Positions 1 to 9,673 of a stretch of DNA of 64,000 bases are shown in pieces. The stretch's first letter is position 1, and the number at the start of each line of letters is the position of its first letter. The position numbers and the translations under genes are program-made. Origin of the DNA: Phaseolus vulgaris (lineage: Eukaryota > Streptophyta > Magnoliopsida > Fabales > Fabaceae); the NCBI RefSeq assembly GCF_000499845.2, contig NC_023756.2:31773660-31837659 (forward strand), read 5' to 3'. The notes under the pieces were generated by a model. The model saw only the letters and a program-made list of their open reading frames with translations, made no database searches and had not been told where the DNA came from.

Positions 1-126
1 AACGGCCGCGAGGGTGCCCTTTTGTTCACTTCCTTTTCAGGTATGACAGACGAAGCAGAACGAAGGTGCCCTAGCTCGCGAAGACGAGCCACGCGCAAAG
101 ACGATCCCGGTCAACCAGTGGGAACA
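1..126 (+). mobile_element. 3' end of a Tat-type LTR, cut by window start
   Basis: The first 126 bases match the end of the solo LTR at 579-1841: a CGGCCGC core near base 4, a pyrimidine run ending in TTTTCAGG near base 40, and a terminal GGTCAACC..GGGAACA. The LTR ends at the CA of 125-126. The DNA that follows is a LINE relic also present, without this LTR, at 52949 onward. The bases after the LTR (cataa) correspond to cagaa at the uninterrupted copy, so cataa is the likely TSD; its partner is outside the window. Whether this is a solo LTR or the end of a full element cannot be seen. Confidence 0.7.
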
Positions 127-578
127 CATAATATATGAAGACCAAATGAATTTACCCCATCCATAGGGAACTCCTGGTTCCAAGAAAAAATTGCTAGCCG
201 ATTTAAGAGTAAAATAACCAAACTTATCTAGAATCCAATTAGGAATAATCTGTTCATTTGTAACCCTGATATGATTAAATAAAAGAGGCATATGCTGTAA
301 AGACAAAGGAATATTCCAATCACGACCAATCCGAAACTAGGAGACTGTATCTGAAAGGCTAGCGCCATCTGATAATCCTGCAATATTTGTTAAAGAAGTA
401 GTAGAACACCATTTATCATTCCAGAAATTAATAAAAGTACCTTTACAAATCGTCCAAGAAGTATGGTCAAGAATAGTGTCATAAAACTACTTAATTTCAG
501 TCCAAATAGGCTAAATAGATGAGGATTTATATACCATTATAAGCTTATATTTTTTTATTAATAATTTTTAAATATAAG
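127..578 (-). pseudogene. LINE relic, zf-RVT region (copy 1), continuing at 1842-1975
   Basis: Read on the minus strand, bases 306 to 130 encode a piece typical of the zinc-binding region after the reverse transcriptase of plant LINEs: NEQIIPNWILDKFGYFTLKS, then WGKFIWSSYI. In the family this region lies between RT and a C-terminal RNase H. No start codon, RT core or complete frame survives. The same sequence, with the same AT-rich 5' junction, recurs at about 52945-53540, so both copies descend from one already truncated insertion. The copy is split by the solo LTR at 579-1841 and resumes at 1842. Confidence 0.65.
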
Positions 579-1841
579 TGTACCGTCCCGTATCACGGCG
601 TTGACTAAATCAAGGTCAAAGTCAATGACTGGAAGGTCAAAGTCAACCCAAGGCGTCGCCTAGGTGAAGGCGTCGCCCAAGTGTAGAGACGCCAAGAGGA
701 AGCGTCGCCAAGGCAGGACAAGGCGTCGCCTGGGTGGAGGCGTCGCCAAAGCAAGGCGTCGCCTGAGTAGAGGCGTCGCCCAACCAGGGCGTCGCCAGAT
801 CGAACAGTGTAAAAGCAAGGCAATCACGGTGTGGTTCCCCGATACCCATGGGTAGGAAAGACCATGGAGGGAGCGACGTCGTGGGAAAGCCTCAGGTCCC
901 GATATCTCGAGAAAGTGATAAAGAGAAGGAAAAGGTGGCTTCAAGGCCATAGTGATAGTACCAGTGAAGGGCAGCCTGACTCGCGAAGTACCCCTGCCGC
1001 CCCGGAGACGCCTTCGGGACAGATACGACCCAAGAGGAAGGTCACGCCCAGGATAACCGGGTGCAGGGTGTGAGAGGAAGGCAGATACGCTCTCAGAGTA
1101 AGTGGCTAGATACTTGGGGGCATGAGTTGGCACCCAAAAAGCCACCCCTAGCGCAGTAGCACTCCCAAGCACGAGGACCCACACGTAGAAACGTCCCCAG
1201 ATGGGCAGAAACGCCCCCAGATGGGGTCATGGCGTCGTGAGGCCCTCCACGTATACGACAGCAATGCCGGAATAGAAACACCCTCTAGTCAGGTGCCAGG
1301 TAATTAAAGATATTCAATACAGTTTCCCTTTTTAGCATTCATGTACTATTATGGCTCCCAAGCGTTTCAACGTCTTAAATGCGCTACTTTTCGTAATTAA
1401 GCGCTTTAATGAGTGCGTTACGTTCGAGTTAAAAGCACTTTAAGGCGCTTTAAATGCTGGGGCAGTTTAAATAGCGCTGGGAATGTCGGAAAAGGGGTGG
1501 GAACCTTTGGCAAACTTAGGAGAAACTCTTTGGTTGCTTGCCCGTGCTTTAAGGATACGTACAAGTGACTGGAGAATATTTTTGCAAAAAGGAGACAACA
1601 CACACACACAGATACACAGTTCTTTTGCCACCTTCAGAGTGCCACACGCGGTGCTCAGATACGTGGGTGGACAGTTTTTTGGTGTTTCTTGCTGGCTGAC
1701 TTGAGCGTCGGAGTGCAAACGGCCGCTAGGGCGCCTCTTTGTCCTTTTTTTTGCAGGAATTCACAGGCAATCAGAGGGAAGGAGTCCTTAGCTGACGGTT
1801 GAGGTCGCGCACGAAGACGTCCCGGTCAACCGGACGGAACA
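579..1841 (+). mobile_element. Solo LTR, 1263 bp, Tat-type
   Basis: The block starts TGTACCGTCC and ends GGACGGAACA, and is bounded by the direct repeat ataag at 574-578 and 1842-1846. The homologous site at 53393-53410 reads straight across ataag without the insert, so the empty site confirms both ends. No internal retrotransposon sequence is present, so this is a solo LTR left by LTR-LTR recombination. Near its right end (1697-1757) it carries the GGAGTGC..CGGCCGC..TTTTGCAGG core shared by the LTRs of elements A, B and C. The left part is an array of GGCGTCGCC words. Several open frames overlap it, but none resembles a known protein. Confidence 0.9.
648..797 (+). repeat. GGCGTCGCC short tandem array inside solo LTR
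   Basis: About nine copies of GGCGTCGCC or a one-base variant occur in 150 bases, separated by irregular 8-20 base linkers such as TAGGTGAA, AAAGCAA and TGAGTAGA. The core is nearly self-complementary (GGCG..CGCC). Open frames across this array are a by-product of its composition and are not called as genes. Confidence 0.75.
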
Positions 1842-1975
1842 ATAAGATTTTACTTAAAACTAAATTCATTGTCACTCTTAATATTAACTCGTCTAGATGA
1901 TTAAAATAAAACATTTTTTTAATACAATAAATTCAATTTTTTTAAATACAGTAAAATAAAGTTCACACTACAATA

Positions 1976-2198
1976 AGGGATGAGTGGGTATGATTTCTAT
2001 TCTTTTTTGCAAAAAAGTAATATTATTTTTTATTTATGCGGGCTAGTGGGCCAACTCGCTCCAGCCCGTTGTTGGCCCACGCGGGCTGCGAGTTATGCGG
2101 GGCGGACCTAAGCAGGTTAGATTACTGAGCTCGTCCCATGGTTTTAAGGTAGCGGGCTGTGGCCCGACACGCATGGCCCGCCCCGCATTGTCATCCCT
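1976..2198. mobile_element. Possible hAT-type MITE with GC-rich ends
   Basis: An AGGGATGA at 1976-1983 is mirrored by TCATCCCT at 2191-2198. Between them lies an unusually GC-rich stretch (2040-2190) with repeated GCGGGC and GGCCC words in an AT-rich setting. Plant hAT-type non-autonomous elements often start with a similar GGGATGACAATGCGGG motif, seen here on the minus strand from 2198. I cannot see a convincing 8-bp TSD. The left end is also present at 53517-53540, before element C interrupts it. The rest of 1847-2345 is AT-rich with no feature. Confidence 0.3.
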
Positions 2199-2344
2199 AA
2201 TTAAAATTCATAAGTGCCTATCTTTTTGTATGATATATTACTGAATTATGACACTTATAAATTAACTACCAATTTAGAAACTATTTATCAATAATAAAAA
2301 TTATTTTGGATATATAATTAAATTCTCAAGTATAATATTCACTA

Positions 2345-3990
2345 AATATATAAGACAATATGTAACAGTTTGTTGAGAGGTTGTGTGTATGATGAATTTG
2401 TAAGACATTAAATAAAGCAAAGTAAATTATTTGTATGAGTCAATTGGAAAAATTAAGATTGGGGTTCATATTTCTCACTCGTTTGTACTTTTCAAAAGCA
2501 TATAATATTCAATCTTGATTGATATATGATCCTGCCTGTTAACCAGAACGTTGGAACCTGCCTCGTCAAAGGATCGACGTGTGCACCGCTTCAAACCTCC
2601 GTCCTTCTTCAAGATCCACCTCAAGAACCTGCAAAAGAACAGAGCGGCGCCGCTGCGGCCGATCGCACTCCAACGCCCAAGTCAGTGACCGAACCACCAA
2701 ATACTAAGAGCAAGAACACTTTAGAACTCTCAAGGAACCGTGCAATGTTCTCTCTCACAGTATGCTCAAGAACTCGCAAGCGTAAAGAGTATAATCTGAA
2801 CGTGCGTACCTCAGAAGTTCGTTGGGGAACCCTTAAATACCTAGTTACTTTCTCTCTCCTGGCAGTTACAGACCTGGACACGTGGCTCGTATCCAGTCGT
2901 ACACGTACCATCATCTGGAGCCTCCTTGACTTGGGCGCTGCTTCTGACTCTCTCTTTTGGCTAAGTTACTTATGCATGGTACTGCCCAGTGCATAGCTAA
3001 CTTGGGAGTGCAATCTCTACTGGAACTGGCGAGTTAGGGTGCCCTCGTATACCTTCCCTGTGGTCTCGCCGGCCGCCTTCATAATCTGCATCACCTTCAT
3101 CCCTGGCGATGTGCTTGCTCTGGCGATCTTCGATCACTTGGTTGCCTGAGCTTACATCTGGCGACTTCACCTTCAACTGGGCGATCGCCGATCCTGGTAT
3201 GCTGGAGATCGGAACACGCCCACTTAATAACTGGCGACTCCACGAGCCCCCCGACTTCTTTCCTTTTTGCAAATCTGGCGCCTTGTCAACACGCCTACAC
3301 TGTAGCTTGGTGCCACGTCATCACTTCCGACTACCAGGGCGGTACAATATAGATGCATATTTAAAAATCACCCATATCAATTCCTCGCATACAAAATTAT
3401 TAAGAGAGTCTCCCAAATATCGATTCCTCACATATTTATAAAAACTACCTATCATTACAAAGAAATATTATAAAACAATTAACATTTCAAATCTATTCCA
3501 AGCATTCAAATATCTTAAGTATTATCATTTAGGTTAGATGCTTAGAAGTACTTTCTAGTCAAATCTAAGGATCAAAATCATGAATAGTTCAAGCTTTGAG
3601 AATAAAATGATAATACCAATTATCAATCAAGAATTTAATATTATAGATAAATATAACCTCAATAAATAAGACTTAGAATATATTACTCTCAATTCCAAAG
3701 GGGAGAATTAGCCATTCATGTTGGCCATTACAAGCATGGAAGGCAAGAAAACAAGATCCAAGATGTTTCTCCTTGACGGCTGCCTCCTTTAGGTTTTTCT
3801 ATCTCTCTCTTTTCTTCCAATGATGTATAGGGTTATGCCTCACGCCTTTTACGTAACCTAATTGGGCTTGGTATAAGTGACATCTGGCTTAACCAAATTT
3901 GACGAGAAAAAACCCAACTTTACTAGAAAGAACTCGCTTAGACGAGTCTTGGGTGAGTTCCTATGGAGTGATCTGCGCAAGTTTCCAATG
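2345..3990. repeat. Unclassified interspersed repeat R1, copy 1
   Basis: Outside the solo LTR at 2527-3346, this stretch aligns by eye with 44380-45285. Shared landmarks include TTGGAAAAATTAAGATTGGG, CGATTCCTCGCATATTTATA and GCCTCACGCCT..TTGGGCTTGG. No coding frame is preserved. It may be part of an old LTR retrotransposon (LTR or UTR), but I cannot classify it. Confidence 0.5.
2527..3346 (-). mobile_element. Solo LTR, 820 bp, same family as element A LTR
   Basis: It begins TGATCCTGCC and ends GGGCGGTACA, the reverse complement of the element A LTR ends. The direct repeat atata flanks it at 2522-2526 and 3347-3351. It is close in length and sequence to the 814-bp LTRs of element A, and no internal sequence is attached, so it is a solo LTR in minus orientation. 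It interrupts repeat R1: the continuous version is at about 44690. Open frames within it, up to 156 codons, are incidental. Confidence 0.9.
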
Positions 3991-5134
3991 TTTTAACTTT
4001 GTCTTTTTATATTTTTTTTAACTTGTCTATTCTTTTTTAATCCTTAATTTCAGAACTTATAAAACATTCATTTAGTAACTTTTTCTTTTTTTTATATTTA
4101 TTTAACTTTTATTCAATTATTATTTTATATTCTAATTTAATATTTAAGTAATTGTAATTCAATATTTAATATTAAATGAATATCCTTCTTACATTAAATA
4201 AATTTTATATAATATCATATTCTTGTTTGTGATTTTATTAGAGAGACGAGAGAAAAGGATAAATATATTGTGGGATGTTACCACTAAAGTTTGGCGACAT
4301 TAATTATATATTGCATTCACTAAAAAAAATTCTAATTTTTGTAAGAATTTATTAATGGAGGTTACTATAACCTCTTGTAATGCACACACATACTAAGGTT
4401 CCATAACCCTAGTAAGGCACACACTTAGTAGAGGTTGTTCAAACATCTGATAAACCACAACAATTTTTTAATGAGTCAGAATAAATATTTTAATTTTGTT
4501 ATTTTTTCCTTTCTCTTGATTTCTCCTCTTTCTAACCTAATGTATTTCTTCTGGACACAATGCTAACCTAGGTGTTCATTTCCTTCCAAATATTTTTCGT
4601 CTTCCTTTCCAATAGTTCGACCTTCTTTCAAAATCCACCAGCCCCATTCTCTTCTTTCCATCTCTTTCTGCCTTTTATTTTCACCATCATTCGTCAAAGT
4701 CCCAAATACTCCTCGCCTCGATGATTCCTTTTCTGAATACAAGTTCGAGTCTCTCCCCCTTTGAATTGCTGGTATATTTCACATAATTAAGTTTTCTGAA
4801 GTTGTCAATTTAACGAGTTTTCCATAAATAGTGTGTTTTGTTTTACTTATGTCTATAACATGATTCTTTTTGTGCCTTGTGTTTGTTTGTTACCGATTTC
4901 GACATTGTCGCTATGGATGAAAGTTACGAAGTTCTCAAAAAGGAATTGAAAGTTCAGGTTTGTTTTGAATAGTCACTGGTTTGTTCTTTTTTATATTATT
5001 TGTTGTTTTATTAATTTTAAAAGATTACAATTAGATTTGTTTAATTAGACGTAACTTGTGATGAATTTTCACTTCTCTATTTTTCATTTTCCACTTGTCC
5101 ACTTTCTAAATTACTCTACAAAAGTAGATAAGTG
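3991..5134. other. AT-rich spacer with a possible exon-like fragment
   Basis: Mostly AT-rich sequence without a credible gene. At 4914 a short frame (MDESYEVLKKELKVQ) ends at a GT that could be a splice donor, and a pyrimidine-rich tract precedes it at 4540-4760. This could be the first exon of a degraded gene fragment, but I do not recognise it and the support is weak. Confidence 0.25.
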
Positions 5135-5139
5135 TGTCT

Positions 5140-5953
5140 TGTACCGCCCTGGTAGTCGGAAGTAATGACGTGGCATCAAGCTACAGTGTAGGCGTGTTGA
5201 CAAGGCGCCAGGCTTACAGAAGGAAAAGAAGGCGGGGGGTTCGTGTAGTCGCCAGTTATTAAGTTGGCGTGCTCCGATCTCCAGCATACCAGGCGATCGC
5301 CCAGTTGAAGATGAAGTCGCCAGATGGTAAACTCAGGCGACCAAGTGATTGGAGATCGCCAGAGCAAGCACATCGCCGAAGATGAAGGTGGTGCAGATTA
5401 TGAAGGCGGTCGGCGAGACCACAGGGAAGGTGTACGAGAGCACCCTAACTCGCCAATTCCAGTAGAGATCGCGCTCCCAAGTTATCTATGCACTGGGCAG
5501 TACCATGCATAAGTAACTTAGCCAAAAAGAGAGTCAGAAGCAGCGCCCAAGTCAAGGAGGCTCCAGATGGTGGCACGTGTACGACTGGATGTGAGCCACG
5601 TGTCCAGGTCTGTAACTGCCAGGAGAGAGAAAGTGACCAGGTATATAAGAGTTCTCAACGAACTTTCTGAGGTACGCACGTTCAGATTACACTCTTTACG
5701 CTTGCGAGTTAGAGAGCTTACTGTGAAAGAGAATTTGCACGGTTCCTTGAGATTTCTTGAGTGTTCTTGCTCTTAGTATTTGGTGGTTCGGTCACTGACT
5801 TGGGCGTTGGAGTGCGATCGGCCGCAGCGGCGCCGCTCTGTTCTTTTGCTGGTTCTTGAGGTGGATCTTGAAGAAGGACGGAGGTTTGAAGCGGTGCACA
5901 CGTCGATCCTTTGACGAGGCAGTTTCCAGCGTTCTCGTCAACAGGCAGGATCA
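5140..5953 (+). repeat. Element A 5' LTR
   Basis: 814 bp, TG to CA, same length as the 3' copy. It holds the promoter (TATA at 5642-5649) and the conserved U5 core at 5793-5852. In this copy the TTTTGCAGG at the end of the core is changed to TTTTGCTGG. Confidence 0.95.
5574..5649 (+). promoter_or_regulatory. LTR promoter: two G-boxes and TATA box
   Basis: CACGTG palindromes (G-boxes, bound by plant bZIP and bHLH factors) lie at 5574-5579 and 5597-5602, and TATATAAG at 5642-5649. Transcription should start some 30 bases beyond the TATA. The same arrangement is seen in the 3' LTR (TATA 15113-15120), where the first G-box has become CACGTC. The function is inferred from motif and position. Confidence 0.6.
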
Positions 5954-5977
5954 TCAGGCGCCCACCGTGGGGCCGTG
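5954..5977 (+). other. Primer binding site region of element A
   Basis: Immediately inside the 5' LTR is TCAGGCGCCCACCGTGGGGC, which has the form of a tRNA-complementary primer site for minus-strand DNA synthesis. Element B has the near-identical TCTGCCGCCCACCGTGAGGC at the same place. I do not assign the tRNA. The bases from here to the gag start are an untranslated leader of about 400 nt. Confidence 0.6.
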
Positions 5978-6373
5978 TAAAACTTGCTCCCATCCACAGC
6001 GTGAGTTCTTGGAGGTTTTCGAAGTTTTCTGCGTGGTTGTGTGCTGGTGCAACCATCGTTCGCTGTTCGCTTGAGATTTGTTCGGTGATTTCGCGTTTTA
6101 TACGGTTCGTTCGGATTTTTGATCGGTGAAGTGAGGTTTTCTACTGTTTACGCGTGATTTGTTCGGTGGAGTTTGAGTTCTTTCGCTCGTTTGGTTATCC
6201 GTGGGGAAAGCGGTGGTTTCTGGTGGAATCGCAGGTTTGTTTGAAGGTTTGCGGTGTTCTTGAGTTTTCTTGCGGAGTTTTGCACAGTTTTTTCCGATTG
6301 ATCGCTGAATCGATCGTAGCTGAAGTAAGTGTTGTTCGCTGCATTCTGTGATTCGCTGAGTTTCATGAGAAAA

Positions 6374-6769
6374 ATGAGAAGCAATCGTTCAAGTCCAGTT
6401 GCGCCCGCCGCTGCTGAAGGCGGCGCCGCCATGACCATGGCGCATATGGTAGAGATTATGCGCTCGTTGCAGGCAACTGTGAAAGCCTCGCGCATAGAGC
6501 AGGCGAGAATGCACGAGGACCTGGCCGCCTCTCGGGCCAGGAATGACGAGCTTAGCAAGGTGACTGAGGAGCTGCGTCAAGCTCTTCAGGAGCAGCAGGG
6601 GCGTTCTGTTGCCGAAGAGGTCGCGCCGTCGTCGCCACCTCGCGTTTTTCCTATGCCTTTCGATCAGGCGATTACTGACACGCCTATTCCCGCGAGCGTG
6701 GTTCCTGTGAAGGCTGTTTTCACCGGCGTGGAGGATCCTGAAGCTCATCTCACCACGTTCCATACGTAG
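6374..6769 (+). pseudogene. gag: Element A gag, N-terminal part (ends at premature TAG)
   Basis: The frame opens at ATG 6374 (MRSNRSSPVAP), aligned with the gag start MRTTRSSSVAP of element B; an in-frame ATG at 6365 is an alternative. The first 130 residues are a coiled-coil-like, Arg/Glu-rich stretch (residues 15-75) and a proline-rich linker (PSSPPRVFPMPF). The frame stops at TAG 6767-6769, where B and C have CAG (Gln), a C-to-T change. The protein would be the N-terminal part of the capsid-forming Gag of the virus-like particle. Reading resumes in the same frame at 6770. Confidence 0.85.
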
Positions 6770-9673
6770 ATGATGCTGTCAGGGGGATCAGACACCGTGT
6801 ATTGCAAGATGTTTGTGAGCACGCTCCAGGGAACGGCGCTGGAATGGTTTGTGAGCCTGCCTAACGGTCACATAACCAATTTCCAACAGTTCTCGAAGAT
6901 TTTTGTCGAGCAGTACATCGTGAATAAGGCACCGCCCAGGGTGTCTTACGACCTGTTTGATATAAGGCAGTATCAGGGGGAGTCCCTCAGGGACTACCTA
7001 AATCGCTTTGGAGCGCAGATGGTCAGATCGCCGGCCAAAGATGAAGAAATGCTAGTCTATGCATTTAAGAAAGGCGTGCTGTCGGGACCATTCTGCGAGG
7101 CGTTGATCAGGGCACACCCCGCCACGTTTGCTGAGGTTAGGCGACTTGCGGTGGCCCACATCGCCGACGAAAGTGAAGTCGCCGAGAAGAGAGGAAGCGT
7201 GGCCCCCACTAAGCCACGCGCCCAGACCAGGATCCAACCGCAGAGAGTGCTGGAGACAGCGGCGGCCAGAAGGGATCAGAGGACTCGCCATCCTTATGAT
7301 CCAAGGAAGAACAAAGGCAGGGGCCAAGGATGCCAGCAACCAGCACACTGGGAATACAATCGCCCGCCTAAGCACAAGTTTGTCATGGGATTGGCGGATC
7401 TGATCGCCATTCCCAATATATCCGCTAGGTTGACGGCGCCAGAAAAGGTGGGCGACAGGGTGCTGGGACCAAAGCCAGACGCCTGGTGTGAGTTTCACCA
7501 AGGCTTTGGCCATACAGTGGACTCGTGCTTAGCATTGGGATACCAGCTCGACGATCTGGTAAAGAGCGGGTTCCGAAATGACTATTTGCTGGACAGAAGG
7601 ACGGGGGGTGCGTCGAGCTCCCAACCAGCAGGTGTGTCGAGCTCCCAACCAGCAGGTGCTGAAGCTCAGCAGCACGAGATGCCCACGCACGGAGAAATCC
7701 ACACCATTGCAGGGGGTTTCTCAGGAGGTGGATGCACCGCATCACAGAGGAAGAAGTACGCGAGGTCTGTGATGACGGTGGATATGTTTGAAGACCACTC
7801 GCCGGAAGTGGATATTACATTCACCAAGCAAGATCTCCGGGATGTTGTGCCTCACGACAACGATCCCATAGTCATTTCGTTGATAACAGCAGGAAGAAAG
7901 GTCCACAGGGTGCTGGTGGACCAAGGAAGCTCGGCAGATGTGATGTTTTGGCCGACTTTCACGCAGCTAGAGCTGCCCCTTGACCAGCTGAGGCCCTATG
8001 GAGGGTGTTTGTATGGGTTCGCTGGTGACCAGGTGGAGGTCAGGGGGTACATAGAATTGAGGACAACGTTTACAGATGTGGCGGGTTCAAGAACGGAGAA
8101 AATCAAATACCTCGTTGTAAACGCTCCTTCAGCATACAACATCCTGTTGGGAAGGCCCACGCTCAACAGGATAGGTGCCATACCGTCGACCTGGCACATG
8201 AAGGTGAAGTTGCCGTCCATGGAGGGGGTGGTTATCACCATCAAATCCGATCAGAAGGAAGCAAAGAAGTGCTATGAGAATAGCCTGAAAAACAAGAGAT
8301 CGGTGAGTTACGTAACAACCACCCCGCCTCCTGGTGTGAAGCCCAGATCGACGGTAACAGAAGAGACCGCCGGAAGGGACGTGGAGATGGTGGACGCTGA
8401 GCTGGGGGAGGGGAATGCTGGTCTGGAAGAGGAAGAGGCAAGGAATCGCCCTGAGGAAGCGAGAGAAATGGGAATCGCCAGGGCGGTGATCGCCAGAGAA
8501 GCCAGACCAAAACCCGTCGAGCAGTGGCTTGAGAGAGAAATCGGGGGAAAGATCTTCAAGCTGGGAAGATCCCTGGAGGTTGAGCTCCAGGACCAGATCG
8601 CCAAGGTGATTGAGCGGCATCTGGACGCGTTTGCATGGTCCGCTTCGGACATGCCCGGGATCGATCCCGACTTCTTGTGCCATCATCTGGCGATGGATAA
8701 CTTGGTGAGACCAGTACGACAAAGAAGAAGAAAGTTCAACGAGGAGAGGAGGCAGGCGATCAGGGACGAAACACAGAAACTCCTCGCTGCAGGCCACATC
8801 AGGGAGGTTCAGTACCCTGAATGGCTGGCAAATGTCGTGCTGGTGAAGAAGAGTAACGGGAAATGGCGCATGTGCGTCGATTTCACCGACCTGAACAAGG
8901 CTTGCCCAGAGGATTCATATCCTTTACCAAGCATAGACGCCCTGGTAGATAGTGTTGCAGGGTGTAAGTTGCTGAGCTTCCTGGATGCCTTCTCGGGATA
9001 TAATCAGACCAAGATGCATCCCATGGATGAAGGGAAGACAGCCTTCATGACGGAGAGATCGTGCTATTGCTATAAGGTGATGCCGTTTAGGCTGAAGAAC
9101 GCGGGGCCCACGTACCAGAGGCTGATGGATCGAGTACTTGCACCGATGCTGGGAAGGAACGTGCAAGCGTACGTCGATGACATGGTCGTGACCTCGCCGG
9201 AAAAGAGCAAGCACGTTGCAGAATTGGAAGAATTGTTCACGACGATCGCCAAGTTCAGATTGAAGCTTAATCCAGAGAAATGCATTTTCGGCGTGGAGGC
9301 TGGAAAGTTTTTGGGTTTCCTCTTGACTAAAAGAGGCATAGAGGCCAACCCTGATAAGTGTGCCGCCATCTTGGCAATGAGGAGCCCAGCTACGGTGAAA
9401 GAAGTCCAGCAGCTAACAGGTCGGATGGCAGCCCTGTCTCGACCCGTGTCAGCTAGCGGAGAAAAGGGCCATCCCTATTTTCAGTGCTTGAGGCGCAATA
9501 ATAAGTTTGTTTGGACGAAGGAGTGCGAGGAAGGCTTCGTCAAGCTGAAGGAGTATCTGGCGAGCCCGCCGGTTTTGTGCAAACCGCTGGTGGGAACCCC
9601 TCTCAGGTTGTATTTTGCTGTAACTGAGAGGGCGGTGAGTGCGGTGCTCGCCCAGGATCAAGATCAGGCTTAG
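6770..9673 (+). pseudogene. gag-pol: Element A gag C-terminus, protease, reverse transcriptase
   Basis: A 967-codon frame continues gag directly. It has the retrotransposon Gag domain (around LEWFVSLPNGHI), a zinc knuckle of the unusual form C-x2-H-x4-H-x4-C at about 7487-7528 (CEFHQGFGHTVDSC), the aspartic protease (VDQGSSAD, Asp codon 7919-7921) and the RT (8790-9400) with YVDD at 9170-9181. RT substitutions relative to C include MPFRLKNAGPTYQ in place of MPFGLKNAGATYQ. It ends at a premature TAG (9671-9673), again CAG to TAG, at the start of the first RNase H. In an intact relative this would be one polyprotein cleaved in the particle and copying RNA to DNA. Confidence 0.9.

Noticed and set aside
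660..1184. Minus-strand open frame of 174 codons
   Set aside because: It lies in the GC-rich solo LTR and follows its GGCGTCGCC array; no domain, and composition explains it.
2526..2996. Plus-strand open frame of 156 codons
   Set aside because: It is the reverse strand of a solo LTR; the same frame is broken in sister LTRs.
4290..4480. CACTAAAAAAAATTC as a CACTA transposon end
   Set aside because: No inverted partner and no 3-bp duplication found nearby.
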